From the NCBI GenBank assembly GCA_022842595.1, contig JALHPF010000029.1:1-64000 (forward strand): 64,000 nucleotides of DNA, written 5' to 3'. A model generated the notes under the pieces. It was not told where the DNA came from and made no database searches. It was given only the letters and a program-made list of their open reading frames with translations. The DNA is from Rubrivivax sp. (GTDB lineage: Bacteria; Pseudomonadota; Gammaproteobacteria; Burkholderiales; Burkholderiaceae_C). Each line of letters starts with the position of its first letter. Positions within the stretch are counted from its first letter, which is position 1. Shown here piece after piece: positions 34,977-43,700 of this stretch. A program made the position numbers and the translations under genes.

Positions 34977-36409
34977 GGCTTGAGCCTTCCGCCGACCCAG
35001 AACGCCATGGCCAGCAGGCCGGCGCACCACACGCCCAGCATCAGCCACTGCGGCCGCGCCTGGGTGATGCGGGTGCCGGCAGCATCGGGCTCGAAGCGGA
35101 AGCGGTCCAGCAGCTGCCAGTTCGCCGCACCGACGCGTGTGCGGCGCTCGGCTTCGCTGTCGCTGCTGCGCCGGATGTCGTCGGCATAGGCCAGCTGCTC
35201 GGCATGCACGCGGTTCAGGCCCTGCACGAAGGCATAGCGCAGGGCCTCGGATTCCCGCAGAAAGCGGTGGTGGTGGGCCAGGTCGGTGCCTGCCAGGGCA
35301 CGTGATGCGTCGGCCACCGCCAGCACCGGCGTGATCCAGCCATGGCTGGCCAGCACCTGCGCTTGCCGGGTCTCGGTGGCCATCTGGGCCTGCGCATAAC
35401 GATTCAGGGTCTCGGTGAGCTTCTGTTCGCCGAATTGCGCCACCACGCCGCGCAGGTTCACCGGCAGGTCTTCGACACGTTGCACCCCATGCCGGGCCAG
35501 CAGGTCGGCGCGCAGCTGGGCGAACGCCGGGTCGTTGGCGTTGTGGCCGTCACCCAGCTGTCGTACGTCGGCCAGCATCACCAGGTCGGTCTCGAGCTTG
35601 CCGGCCATCGGCGCGGCGTTCGAAGCCGCGCTGACGGCCAGTGCCGGCAGCACCAGGGTCAGGCCTATCCACAACGTGGCCAGTGTCGCCAGCACCGCTG
35701 AACGGCGCCGGACCAGCGCCGTGGCCAGCAAGGCCAGCCCGGCCCAGGCCGACAGATACAGCCCGTACGCGCCCACCAGGGCCCAGGCCGCGAGCGGGCT
35801 CTCGCCCGCACGCACAGCCAGGCCTGCGCTCACGGCCAGCGGCAGCAGCAGCAAAGCCACGAAGGCCAGCAGCGCCAGCGCCTTGCCCGCCAGCAGCACC
35901 CGGCCCGGCAGCCCCTGCGCGAGCAAGGTGGCCAGGGTGCCGGATTCACGTTCGCGGGCGAGCAGGCCATGCCCCAGCAGGATCAGCAGCAACGGCCCGA
36001 ACAGCTGGTAGACCATCGCCGGGCTCAGCCAGCTCAGCCCGCCGAGATCGGCGCTGGCGCCAGCCGCGGCGAACATGGCCGTGTTCTGGCGGTGGCCCTC
36101 GAGGAAGATCGCCTGCCCCGTGACGGCGTCCAGGCCGGGGTCGAACAGGGCCAGCGGCGCCGGCGTGCGGAAGACGTAGTGCCCGTAATGCACCATGCGG
36201 TGCGGATGGCGGTCGGGCTGCGTGAGGAAGGCCGTTTCGGCCTCGGCCTGGTGGTGGGCCCGTTCTGCAGCGGCGCCCTGCATGCGCAGCGAGGTCAGCA
36301 CGGTGGTCGCGACCAGCAGCCCGGCCAGCAGCAGGGCGCCGCTCAAGGCCAGGCGCGAGCGCAGCCAGTAGCGCCACTCGGCTGCGGCAATGCTCAGCAG
36401 GCGCTTCAT
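34973..36409 (-). CDS. ABC transporter permease (DUF3526 family), first
   Basis: This 478-aa permease has an N-terminal helix (LALSGALLLAGLLVATTVL), an extracytoplasmic region, and transmembrane segments such as MVYQLFGPLLLILLGHGLLARERESGTLATLLAQG, LALLAFVALLLLPLAVSAGLAV and LATLATLWIGLTLVLPALAVSA. The RERESGTLATLL stretch is the coupling-helix-like motif of ABC-2 exporters. It is paralogous to the next gene. The ATPase gene upstream overlaps it by 4 bases, so the three make one exporter. Confidence 0.83.
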   Translation of the reverse strand: MKRLLSIAAAEWRYWLRSRLALSGALLLAGLLVATTVLTSLRMQGAAAERAHHQAEAETAFLTQPDRHPHRMVHYGHYVFRTPAPLALFDPGLDAVTGQAIFLEGHRQNTAMFAAAGASADLGGLSWLSPAMVYQLFGPLLLILLGHGLLARERESGTLATLLAQGLPGRVLLAGKALALLAFVALLLLPLAVSAGLAVRAGESPLAAWALVGAYGLYLSAWAGLALLATALVRRRSAVLATLATLWIGLTLVLPALAVSAASNAAPMAGKLETDLVMLADVRQLGDGHNANDPAFAQLRADLLARHGVQRVEDLPVNLRGVVAQFGEQKLTETLNRYAQAQMATETRQAQVLASHGWITPVLAVADASRALAGTDLAHHHRFLRESEALRYAFVQGLNRVHAEQLAYADDIRRSSDSEAERRTRVGAANWQLLDRFRFEPDAAGTRITQARPQWLMLGVWCAGLLAMAFWVGGRLKP

Positions 36410-37134
36410 GCGGCCTGCCTCGCCGAGAAAGCGCGGTGCACGCTTTCGGTGTCGATGCGGCCGCCCGCAGGCGCGGCGAACTGGTCCACCAGCTGCCCGC
36501 CGCGCAGCAGACCGATGCGGTCGGCCACCTGGCAGGCGCCGTAGACGTCGTGCGTCACCATCAGGATGGCCTTGCCGGCGTCGGCCAGGCCGCGCACCAG
36601 GTCATGGAATTCGTCGATCGCCGTCGGGTCCAGGCCCGACGTGGGCTCGTCGAGCAGCAGGATGCCGGTGTCGCGCAGGATGGCCAGGGCGATGGCCACT
36701 TTCTGGCGCATGCCCTTCGAGTAGTCACGCAGCCTGCGGCCACGTGCGTCCGCGTGCAGCGAAACGCGGTCCAGGGCCGCTTCGATGCTGGCGGCGCCGG
36801 ATGCAACACCCGCCAGCTGCAGGAAGTAGTGCAGGTTCTCGCGCGCGTCCAGGTGTTCGTAGAGCGAGGCCGCTTCCGGCAGGTAGGCGATGGCGCTGCG
36901 CGCCGCCGCCAGGTCGGCGCCGACATCACGGCCTTGCACCAGCACCCGCCCTGAGGCGGGCTGCAGGAAGCCGAGGAAGGTGGCCAGCGTGGTCGACTTG
37001 CCGGCGCCGTTGCCGCCCAGCAGCCCGTAGACCTCGCCGCCGGCGACGGCGAAACTGATGCCCGAGAGCACCTCTTTGCCGGAGCGCAGCACGCGCAGTT
37101 GATCGGCCTGCAGCTTCATGACGGGGCTGCCCAT
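36406..37134 (-). CDS. ABC transporter ATP-binding protein
   Basis: This 242-aa ATPase has Walker A LLGGNGAGKSTTLATFLGF, signature YSKGMRQKVAIALAI, Walker B GILLLDEPTSGLDP and the switch His in MVTHDVYG. It energises the two DUF3526 permeases. The start ATG 37134 (MGSPVMKLQ) overlaps the TonB receptor stop codon by one base (TGATG). This couples receptor and exporter synthesis. Confidence 0.93.
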   Translation of the reverse strand: MGSPVMKLQADQLRVLRSGKEVLSGISFAVAGGEVYGLLGGNGAGKSTTLATFLGFLQPASGRVLVQGRDVGADLAAARSAIAYLPEAASLYEHLDARENLHYFLQLAGVASGAASIEAALDRVSLHADARGRRLRDYSKGMRQKVAIALAILRDTGILLLDEPTSGLDPTAIDEFHDLVRGLADAGKAILMVTHDVYGACQVADRIGLLRGGQLVDQFAAPAGGRIDTESVHRAFSARQAA

Positions 37135-39287
37135 CAGAACTTGAACGCGGCCGAGACGCGCGCGCTGCGTGGCGTGCCCGGCTGCACCCACAGCGCCGAG
37201 AACGAGTTCGTGTAGTAGGCCTTGTCGAACAGGTTGTCGACGTCCAGGCGCAGCGTGGCGGTCTTCGTCAGTTCATGAGCGACGAAGGCCCGGGCCACGG
37301 TGTAGGCCGGCAGCTTGAAATTGGTGATGAACTCGCCCGCACGCTGGCCGACGTGGACGAGGCCACCGCCGAACTGCAGGCCGCGGCCGGCCACGGGCAT
37401 CGACTTGACGAGCTGCAGGCTCAGGCTGTGCTCGGGCACGTTGAGCAGACGCGTACCGGCCGGCACCGGTGCGCCGAAGTTGGCGTCGTTGAAGGTGTTG
37501 GCGGTCTTCGCGTCGACATAGGCATACGAGGCCCAGAGGCTCAGGCCCGGCGCGATCTCGCCGTTCAGGTCGAGCTCCAGGCCCTGGCTCTTGGCCTTGC
37601 CGATGGCCGCCAATGTGAAGGCACTGGGGTCGTCGACGACCAGGATGTTCTTCTGCTCGACCCGGAACACGGCCAGCGTGCCGTCGATGGCGCCGCCGGC
37701 CAGCGAGAACTTCATGCCGGCCTCGACCGCGGTGGACTGGTTGGGTTCGAAGCCGTTGCCGCGTGCGTCGGCGCCGGACAGCGGGCGGAAGTTCTCGCCA
37801 TAGGTGGCGTAGAGCGCGAGCGCGTCGCTGGGCTGGAAGACGAAACCCAGCTGCGGGCTGACCTGCCTTTCCTTCTGCTCTGACACGCGGTTGGCGGCGC
37901 GGTCGTGCAGCCTTTGCTGGTAGTCGTCGAAACGTGCGCCGATGCGCAGCTGGAAACGCTGGCTCAGGTGGATCTGGTCCTGCGCGAACACACCCACCGA
38001 CTTCTGCGTCTCGACCCGGTTGGTCAAGGACGTGGGCGTGGGCAAGGGGTAGCTGCCGTAGACCGGGTTGAAGATGTTGATGGCCTGCAGTTGCGTCAGC
38101 GTCGGGTTGCTGGCGAGCGTGGGTGCACGGGCGCGCAGGAAGACTTGGTCGTTCTCGAACCGGTCGGCATCGACACCGACGATCAGGCGATGCTGCAGCC
38201 CGGCCAGCTGGAAGCGGCCATTGAGCTCGCCGCGCACCACCTGATAGTTCGCGTCGTAGTCACGGAAGCGGCGCTGGCGCGTGAGCGTCTGGCCGTCCAC
38301 CAACAGGCGCTGGCGGTTGGCGGTGAGCTCGGCTTCGGTGGAGAAGCCTTCGAGCGAGGTCTTGCGCGTGGTGAAACCCACGAGCGCGTTCCAGTCCCGG
38401 CTGAAGTCGTGCTGGAACTCGAGCTGGTGGCCGCGCACGTCGGCTTTCAGCGGGCCGTCGCCCGGCTCGCCGAGGAAACGGCTCTCGGGGATGCGGCCGA
38501 GCTCGCCGTTGGTGGCCAGCACGCCCCGGTCGAACGGGATTTCCTGGTGGCTGACTTCCAGCTCGTAGACCAGGCGGCTGTTCGCACCGATGCGCCAGGC
38601 CAGCGATGGGCTCGCACCGTATTTGCGGGTCTCGACCGTGTCGCGGAAGCTGCCCGCGTCTTCGAAGAAGCCCACGAGGCGCACGGCCACGGCGTCCGAG
38701 AGCGGCGTGGTCCAGTCGGCGTCGGCGCGGGTGGTCTCGAAGCTGCCGGCCGACAGGCGCAGTTCGCCGGCGGTCTTGAAGGTCGGGCGCTTGGTCACGA
38801 GGTTGACCGTGCCGCCAGGCTCGCCGCGCCCGAACAGCGCCGCGCGTGGCCCCTTCAGGACGTCGACCGACTCGATGCCCGACAGGTCGCGTGGCCCGCC
38901 GAAGCCGCGCCCGGCGTTGAAGCCGTTGACGAGGTAGTTGCTGGGCAGGTTTTCGTCGCCGACGAAGCCACGCAGGGCGAAGGCGTTCCACAGCCCGCCG
39001 AAGTTGTTCTGGCGGGCAACCGAAGCCGACAGGTCCAGCGCCTGGTTCAGGTCGACGGCGCCGGATGCGCGCAGCGTCTGGGCGTCGAGCGACTGCTCGG
39101 CCTGCGGTGTTTCCAGGCGCTTGAAGTCGCCCTGGTAGGCCTGGCGCGTGCCGGTGATGGTGATGGTGTCCTGGGGTGCGGTGGCGCCCGGTGCCACCTG
39201 GGCAACGGCCGGGAAGGCCAGTGCGACCAGAGAAGCCAGCAGGGACGACGGGCGCAGCGACAGCGCTGCGCGGGGGGAGTTCTTCAC
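37134..39287 (-). CDS. TonB-dependent siderophore-type receptor
   Basis: This 717-aa outer-membrane receptor has a signal peptide (ALSLRPSSLLASLVALAFPAVA), a TonB box near QDTITITGT, a plug domain (DLNQALDLSASVARQNNFGGLWNAFALRGF; VDVLKGPRAALFGRGEPGGTVNLVTKRP), and a 22-strand barrel ending in ARVSAAFKF with a terminal Phe as required for the BAM machinery. No STN signalling domain is present. The ligand is probably a siderophore, but this is inference. GTG 39287 is used as the start. The gene leads the ABC exporter operon. Confidence 0.9.
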   Translation of the reverse strand: MKNSPRAALSLRPSSLLASLVALAFPAVAQVAPGATAPQDTITITGTRQAYQGDFKRLETPQAEQSLDAQTLRASGAVDLNQALDLSASVARQNNFGGLWNAFALRGFVGDENLPSNYLVNGFNAGRGFGGPRDLSGIESVDVLKGPRAALFGRGEPGGTVNLVTKRPTFKTAGELRLSAGSFETTRADADWTTPLSDAVAVRLVGFFEDAGSFRDTVETRKYGASPSLAWRIGANSRLVYELEVSHQEIPFDRGVLATNGELGRIPESRFLGEPGDGPLKADVRGHQLEFQHDFSRDWNALVGFTTRKTSLEGFSTEAELTANRQRLLVDGQTLTRQRRFRDYDANYQVVRGELNGRFQLAGLQHRLIVGVDADRFENDQVFLRARAPTLASNPTLTQLQAINIFNPVYGSYPLPTPTSLTNRVETQKSVGVFAQDQIHLSQRFQLRIGARFDDYQQRLHDRAANRVSEQKERQVSPQLGFVFQPSDALALYATYGENFRPLSGADARGNGFEPNQSTAVEAGMKFSLAGGAIDGTLAVFRVEQKNILVVDDPSAFTLAAIGKAKSQGLELDLNGEIAPGLSLWASYAYVDAKTANTFNDANFGAPVPAGTRLLNVPEHSLSLQLVKSMPVAGRGLQFGGGLVHVGQRAGEFITNFKLPAYTVARAFVAHELTKTATLRLDVDNLFDKAYYTNSFSALWVQPGTPRSARVSAAFKF

Positions 39288-39486
39288 GATGGAAACCTCG
39301 AGGGAAGCAGGTGGCGCGGCAAGGGGAGGGGGCCGAAACGGGCAGGCGGGCGCGCGTGCTGCCCAGGGCTCCGTTCTGTCCCGTGCCGGTGTGCCAGCGT
39401 GGCCGAGGCGCGGCTGCGTCGACCGCCTGTTGCACAGAACAGGGAGGACGCGGCCGCGGATCAGGCCTTGCTGGAAACGGGGTGGG

Positions 39487-39816
39487 TCAGTGTCCGGGCG
39501 CTGCCCGTGGCGGCGCTCTGGCCTGCCAGCCGGCGCGCACGGCCTGCTGCGCACCAGGCTCGGCGCGGGCGAAGGCCCGCGCCAGCTCGACCAGAAGCGG
39601 CAGCGCCACCACCGCACCTGGCGGCAGCGGTGCGGCCCCGTCCTGGCCCGCCGTCTTGAACAGGCAGATGGCGCAGACCTGGGTCGCCTCATCGCCGCCA
39701 TGCTCGTCGTCATGCAGGTGGACATGGCTGACCAGCAGCAGCTGCAGGCACAGCAGCCAGGCCGCGCCGAACATCACGGCCCACCGGGTCACGGCCGAGG
39801 CGGTTCGAATTCGCAA
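39487..39816 (-). CDS. DUF2946-like small membrane protein
   Basis: This 109-aa protein has one N-terminal transmembrane helix or signal (AVMFGAAWLLCLQLLLVSH), a His-rich patch VHLHDDEHGG, and a CxxC motif in TQVCAICLF, then a Pro/Ala-rich tail. The layout recalls DUF2946 proteins found near copper or other metal genes. It lies about 200 bases upstream of the TonB receptor on the same strand, so a role in metal handling for the same system is possible. The family assignment is by pattern only. Confidence 0.65.
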   Translation of the reverse strand: MRIRTASAVTRWAVMFGAAWLLCLQLLLVSHVHLHDDEHGGDEATQVCAICLFKTAGQDGAAPLPPGAVVALPLLVELARAFARAEPGAQQAVRAGWQARAPPRAAPGH

Positions 39817-40045
39817 GGTCTGCGCCCGCTTCAGCCTTGGCCGAGCCGGCGCGTCACGGCTGGCGTGTCGCTACCCGGCAGGGGCGCGACAGGAGGCGCG
39901 GCGATGTGGCATGTCGGTCGGTGCATGGTCTGGGAAGGCAAGTGGTCCGGCAACCGTCTGCGACGATCTGCTCGACATGATATTGCCTTCTCACTAACAG
40001 AGTGCGCTCCGAGACCACGCAAGTGGGTGTTCCGGCGCCCCCGCT

Positions 40046-41059
40046 TCAGGGGCCCATGGCCTCGAGCTGCTCGTGCAGCTGGGTGGTTTGCTGGCTCCAG
40101 TAGGCTGGCGTGCCGAAATAGGGGAAGTGCAGCGGGAAGGTCGGGTCGCCCCAGCGCTCGGCCAGCCAGGCGCTGTGACGCAGCATGCGCAGGGTGCGCA
40201 GGGGCTCGATCAGCGCACGTTCGCGGTCGTCGAAGTCGCTGAACTGTTCGTAGCCTTCGAGCAGGGTGTTCAGTTGCGTCGCCATGGTCTGGCGGTCACC
40301 CGAGACCAGCATCCACAGGTCCTGCACGGCGGGGCCTTGCATGGCGTCATCCAGGTCGACGACATGCGGGCCTGCGGCCTCCCCGGTCTGGCGCCAGAGC
40401 ACGTTGCCAGGATGGCAGTCGCCATGCAGGCGCAAGGTAGCCAGCGGCTGCAGGGCGTCGAATGCGGCCACCGTGGCGGCCAGCGCCCGCTGGCAGGTGT
40501 CGTTCCAGGCCGGGCGTTCGGCATCGGTGACAAAACCGCCGTCGAGCAGCACACGGCGTGCGCGTGCGCCGTCGGTCTGCGCGTCGAGCACATGGCGGTG
40601 GGCAAAGGGCTGGCGGCGGCCGACGGCATGCAGCCGGCCGATGAAGCGGCCGATCTGGCGCAGCACAGCGGGGTCGTCCAGTTCGGGCTGGCGGCCGGCA
40701 CAACGTGCGGCCACGGCCATGCGGTGGGGTGGGCCGCCGACCGCCGGCAAGGTGGCCAGGGTGGGCGGGCTGCCTTGCACCAGCAGGCCGTCGGCGGCCG
40801 CCTGCAGCACCAGCGGCGGCACGACCGGCACTTCGGCCGCGGCGAGTTCCAGCGCGAAGCTGTGTTCTTCCAGGATCTGCGTGTCTGTCCAACGGCCGGG
40901 GCGATAGAACTTGGCCACCACCGCGCCGCCGTCCTCCAGCATGACCTGGAAGACGCGGTTCTCGTACGAATTCAGCTGCAGGATGCGCCCGTCGCCGCGC
41001 AGGCCCACGGCGTCGAGTGCGTCCAGCACTTGCTGGGGGGTCAGGTCGGCGTAATTCAC
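40046..41059 (-). CDS. srkA: Stress response serine/threonine protein kinase SrkA (YihE family)
   Basis: This 337-aa protein kinase-like protein of the APH/YihE type is recognised by GDGRILQLNSYENRVFQVMLEDGGAVVAKFYRPGRWTDTQILEEHSFALELAAAEVPVVPPL and the catalytic RLHGDCHPGNVLWR, then HVVDLDDAMQGPAVQDLWMLVSG. SrkA protects cells from stress-induced death. The loop before MAVAARCAGRQPELDDP is divergent but in frame. The start is GTG 41059 (VNYADLTPQQVLDALDAVG); the track's longer version reads through unrelated upstream sequence. Confidence 0.9.
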   Translation of the reverse strand: MNYADLTPQQVLDALDAVGLRGDGRILQLNSYENRVFQVMLEDGGAVVAKFYRPGRWTDTQILEEHSFALELAAAEVPVVPPLVLQAAADGLLVQGSPPTLATLPAVGGPPHRMAVAARCAGRQPELDDPAVLRQIGRFIGRLHAVGRRQPFAHRHVLDAQTDGARARRVLLDGGFVTDAERPAWNDTCQRALAATVAAFDALQPLATLRLHGDCHPGNVLWRQTGEAAGPHVVDLDDAMQGPAVQDLWMLVSGDRQTMATQLNTLLEGYEQFSDFDDRERALIEPLRTLRMLRHSAWLAERWGDPTFPLHFPYFGTPAYWSQQTTQLHEQLEAMGP

Positions 41060-41097
41060 CGCCTGAGGATAGCCGCGCGCCAGTGGCGCGCCGTCGC

Positions 41098-41913
41098 TCA
41101 GTGCCGCAGCGGCGAGGCGGAGGCGATCGGCCCGATGACTTCGACGGGTTCGCGCGGGGGCTCGGCGCGGGGCGTCTCGATCACGACACCGCCGACATCG
41201 TCGAGGTCGGCGGCGATGTCGCGCCACTGGCCCAGGCCGGAGCGGGCAGGGTTGAAGCTGCTGTTCATGCCGCCTTCCTGGCGGCTGTCGACGTTGAAGA
41301 ACGAATCCTGCAGGTAGGCCGAATCCTGCCAGAGCGTGGTGAATTCGCGGCGCTTGCCCGCCGCCGCGCCGGCAGGCTCGTTCAAGCGATAGGCCGCGGC
41401 CGCGGCCTGCGGGCCGCGGGCTGCCATGGCGGCCTGGGGCACCAGCAGCTGCAATTCCGGGATCGACGGCAGATGGTCGGCCGGGCAGCGCAGGTAGCGC
41501 ACCCGGCAGGCCGCCAGCACCGACTGCTTGATCTGACTGCTGCGGCGCGAGGGGCTGCGGTCGTTGTCCAGGTCGATGGCGGCCAGCACTCGCCCGTTGG
41601 CACTGCAGACGGCAAAACTCACATGCGTGCCGCCGAGCAACCCGTACCAGTAGCGCACCTGGTTCGGGTCGACGGGCTGGCAGAAGCGCACCAGCGGAAG
41701 CTTGGCCAACACGATGTGGTGGGGCAGGGCTTCACGCAGCTGGCGGTAGGCGCGGCGTTCTTCGGTGCTGAAAACCGGGCGCGCCGACAGGGCCCATTCG
41801 GTGGGCAAGGCGCGCTCATGCGGCTTGCGCTGATTCATCCGCCATAGGACCGCCGCCCCCAGGAAAAGTACGGCGGAAAGCGTGGCGAGAATCCAGGGAA
41901 GTGTCAGCTGCAT
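41098..41913 (-). CDS. DUF2726-domain membrane-anchored protein
   Basis: This 271-aa protein has an N-terminal transmembrane helix (LPWILATLSAVLFLGAAVLW). A DUF2726 domain follows (REALPHHIVLAKLPLVRF; THVSFAVCSANGRVLAAIDLDND; CRVRYLRCPADHLPS). DUF2726 is a restriction-endonuclease-like fold often fused to helicases or nucleases, but here it is anchored to the membrane. The C-terminal 90 residues are low-complexity. Function unknown. It diverges from the ribosomal protein operon. Confidence 0.82.
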   Translation of the reverse strand: MQLTLPWILATLSAVLFLGAAVLWRMNQRKPHERALPTEWALSARPVFSTEERRAYRQLREALPHHIVLAKLPLVRFCQPVDPNQVRYWYGLLGGTHVSFAVCSANGRVLAAIDLDNDRSPSRRSSQIKQSVLAACRVRYLRCPADHLPSIPELQLLVPQAAMAARGPQAAAAAYRLNEPAGAAAGKRREFTTLWQDSAYLQDSFFNVDSRQEGGMNSSFNPARSGLGQWRDIAADLDDVGGVVIETPRAEPPREPVEVIGPIASASPLRH

Positions 41914-42131
41914 CTTGTGGGTCCTGCACGGGGCGGGGCCGCTGGGTTCAGAGTGTGCCGGGCTTGGCGTCCAACCTCGAGGGTGTTGACCGCGCCGACG
42001 TGGTGAGAATTTGTTACGAGTCTAGCGGCGAGGCTGCCAGCCGCCATCCCGTGTCCGGGTGCGAGCGACCGGCGATCCGTGCTGTCCTGCACTGCGTTCG
42101 GAACCTCCGGCTTGCCGTGGCCCTGAACAGC

Positions 42132-42137
42132 TATACT
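42132..42137 (+). promoter_or_regulatory. Candidate -10 box of the rplM-rpsI promoter
   Basis: TATACT in CAGCTATACTCGAAGG matches the -10 consensus at five of six positions and would give a 5' leader of about 190 bases before rplM. The nearest -35-like element (TTGCCG) is at a 14-base spacing, so the pairing is doubtful. Confidence 0.4.
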
Positions 42138-42301
42138 CGAAGGCTTTTCCGACGTCGGCCGGGAAAGATGTTTTGAGACTGGCCCGATCCCCGAGAGGCT
42201 GCCCTGCCCGCCGATGGACCGCAAACACCATGCGACCATCGACTGCAGAACAAGCGGCGCCGAAGGGCTGGGAACAGTCAAGCCATAGTGCCGACACCCA
42301 C

Positions 42302-42317
42302 GCGCGGTTCGCCGCGC
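42302..42317 (+). promoter_or_regulatory. UUCG-capped hairpin in the rplM leader
   Basis: GCGCGG-TTCG-CCGCGC is a perfect 6-bp stem with the extra-stable UUCG tetraloop, ending 15 bases before the rplM ATG. A leader hairpin at this place suits L13 autoregulation or ribosome-access control. The role is inference. Confidence 0.55.
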
Positions 42318-42332
42318 ACCCTGAAAGACCCC

Positions 42333-42761
42333 ATGAAGACCTTCAGCGCCAAGCCGGCCGAAGTGACGCATGACTGGTTTGTGATTGACGCCACCGATAA
42401 GGTGCTCGGACGTGTTGCCAGCGAAGTGGCACTCCGTTTGCGCGGCAAGCACAAAGCCATTTATACGCCTCACGTCGATACCGGCGATTTCATCGTCATC
42501 GTCAACGCCGAAAAGATCCGCGTCACCGGGGCCAAGGCCACCGACAAGATCTACTACCGGCACTCCGGCTACCCGGGCGGCATCTATGCCACCGCGTTCA
42601 AGGACATGCAGGCCAAGCACCCTGGCCGTGCCATCGAGAAGGCTGTCAAGGGCATGCTGCCCAAGGGCCCGCTCGGTTACGCCATGGTCAAGAAGCTGAA
42701 GGTGTATGCGGGCCCCACGCATCCGCACACCGCCCAGCAGCCCAAGCCGCTCGAGATCTGA
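42333..42761 (+). CDS. rplM: 50S ribosomal protein L13
   Basis: This 142-aa ribosomal protein L13 shows the standard [66 protein letters not shown] and the signature [14 protein letters not shown] 42333 gives the universal start; the track extends to GTG 42288 through the leader hairpin. It forms an operon with rpsI, 10 bases downstream, as in most bacteria. Confidence 0.98.
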   Translation: MKTFSAKPAEVTHDWFVIDATDKVLGRVASEVALRLRGKHKAIYTPHVDTGDFIVIVNAEKIRVTGAKATDKIYYRHSGYPGGIYATAFKDMQAKHPGRAIEKAVKGMLPKGPLGYAMVKKLKVYAGPTHPHTAQQPKPLEI

Positions 42762-42771
42762 GGACGCAGCG

Positions 42772-43164
42772 ATGATCGGTCAATACAACTACGGCACCGG
42801 CCGCCGCAAATCCAGCGTCGCCCGGGTCTTCATCAAGAAGGGCGAGGGCAAGATCGTCATCAACGGCAAGACCGTCGACGACTATTTTGGCCGCCAGACC
42901 TCGATCATGATCGTTAAGCAGCCTCTGCTGCTGACGGGCAACGAACTGGCCTTCGACATCAAGATCAACGTGCACGGTGGCGGCGAAAGCGGCCAGGCCG
43001 GCGCGGTGCGTCATGGCATCACGCGCGCACTGATCGACTACGACGCAGCGCTGAAGCCCGACCTCAGCCACGCCGGCTTCGTGACGCGCGATGCGCGTGA
43101 AGTCGAACGGAAGAAGGTCGGCTTGCACGGCGCCCGTCGCCGGAAGCAGTTCAGCAAGCGCTGA
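42772..43164 (+). CDS. rpsI: 30S ribosomal protein S9
   Basis: This 130-aa ribosomal protein S9 is identified by [54 protein letters not shown] and the basic C-terminal tail [18 protein letters not shown], whose end reaches the decoding P site. The length is standard. It is the last gene of the rplM-rpsI operon, followed by an intrinsic terminator. Confidence 0.98.
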   Translation: MIGQYNYGTGRRKSSVARVFIKKGEGKIVINGKTVDDYFGRQTSIMIVKQPLLLTGNELAFDIKINVHGGGESGQAGAVRHGITRALIDYDAALKPDLSHAGFVTRDAREVERKKVGLHGARRRKQFSKR

Positions 43165-43192
43165 TCGAGGTCCCGAACGGGATGTGTACGAG

Positions 43193-43218
43193 AAGGCGGC
43201 CTGCGGGTCGCCTTTTTT
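43193..43218 (+). terminator. Intrinsic terminator after rpsI
   Basis: AAGGCG and CGCCTT form a 6-bp stem around a 10-base loop (GCCTGCGGGT). The stem's closing T-pair runs into TTTTTT in all. It lies 29 bases after the rpsI stop and is the clearest terminator in the window. Confidence 0.85.
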
Positions 43219-43303
43219 CATCCGGCCTTTTCCCTGTCGTCGAAGCGCCTTTGTCGCGGTCGGCGTACTATCGGCTCCAAGAAACGCCCAAGAAGGAGCC
43301 CCC

Positions 43304-43678
43304 ATGAATGCCGTTGCCGAAACCCAGATGCCCACCCTGGACGAAATGCCCCCGCCGCTGGTCTTCACCGACAGCGCCGCCGACAAGGTCAAGCAGCTGG
43401 TCGACGAAGAAGGCAATCCCGACCTGAAGCTGCGTGTCTTCGTGCAGGGCGGTGGCTGCTCGGGCTTCCAGTACGGATTCACCTTCGACGAAGTCGTCAA
43501 CGAAGACGACACGCAGATGGCGAAGAACGGCGTCACCCTGCTGATCGACGCGATGAGCCTGCAGTACCTGGGTGGCGCCGAGATCGACTACAAGGAAGAC
43601 CTGCAGGGCGCCCAGTTCGTCATCAAGAACCCGAACGCCACGACCACCTGCGGCTGCGGGTCTTCGTTCACGGTCTGA
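43304..43678 (+). CDS. erpA: Iron-sulfur cluster insertion protein ErpA
   Basis: This 124-aa A-type carrier has the three cysteines that hold the cluster: [11 protein letters not shown] at about residue 50 and TTCGCGSSF at the end. The [30 protein letters not shown] region is typical of ErpA. It delivers Fe-S clusters to apoproteins, such as IspG. A strong Shine-Dalgarno (AAGGAG) precedes ATG 43304. Placement downstream of rpsI is common in Burkholderiales. Confidence 0.95.
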   Translation: MNAVAETQMPTLDEMPPPLVFTDSAADKVKQLVDEEGNPDLKLRVFVQGGGCSGFQYGFTFDEVVNEDDTQMAKNGVTLLIDAMSLQYLGGAEIDYKEDLQGAQFVIKNPNATTTCGCGSSFTV

Positions 43679-43700
43679 CGCGGCAGAAGGGCCCTCGCGG

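Larger units (their letters stand above)
41914..42332. other. 419-bp divergent intergenic region upstream of rplM
   Basis: No gene is seen. The region should hold the divergent promoters of the DUF2726 gene and rplM-rpsI. A -10-like TATACT sits at 42132-42137 on the plus strand, without a good -35 at 17-base spacing. A UUCG-capped hairpin lies just before the rplM start. No tRNA or riboswitch could be recognised. Confidence 0.6.

Noticed and set aside
39288-39486. Cobalamin or other riboswitch before the TonB receptor
   Set aside because: I looked for the conserved boxes of the cobalamin riboswitch on the minus strand and found none. The 199 bases are GC-rich with no recognisable aptamer.
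39817-40045. Fur box in the AT-rich patch near 39975 upstream of the DUF2946-like gene
   Set aside because: The patch (ATGATATTGCC) shares too few positions with the 19-bp Fur consensus to support a call, though it may hold a promoter.
40690-40790. Possible frameshift in srkA, because the loop before GRQPELDDP looks unlike the family
   Set aside because: Reading all three frames, only the annotated one joins the conserved blocks on both sides. The loop is divergent but intact.
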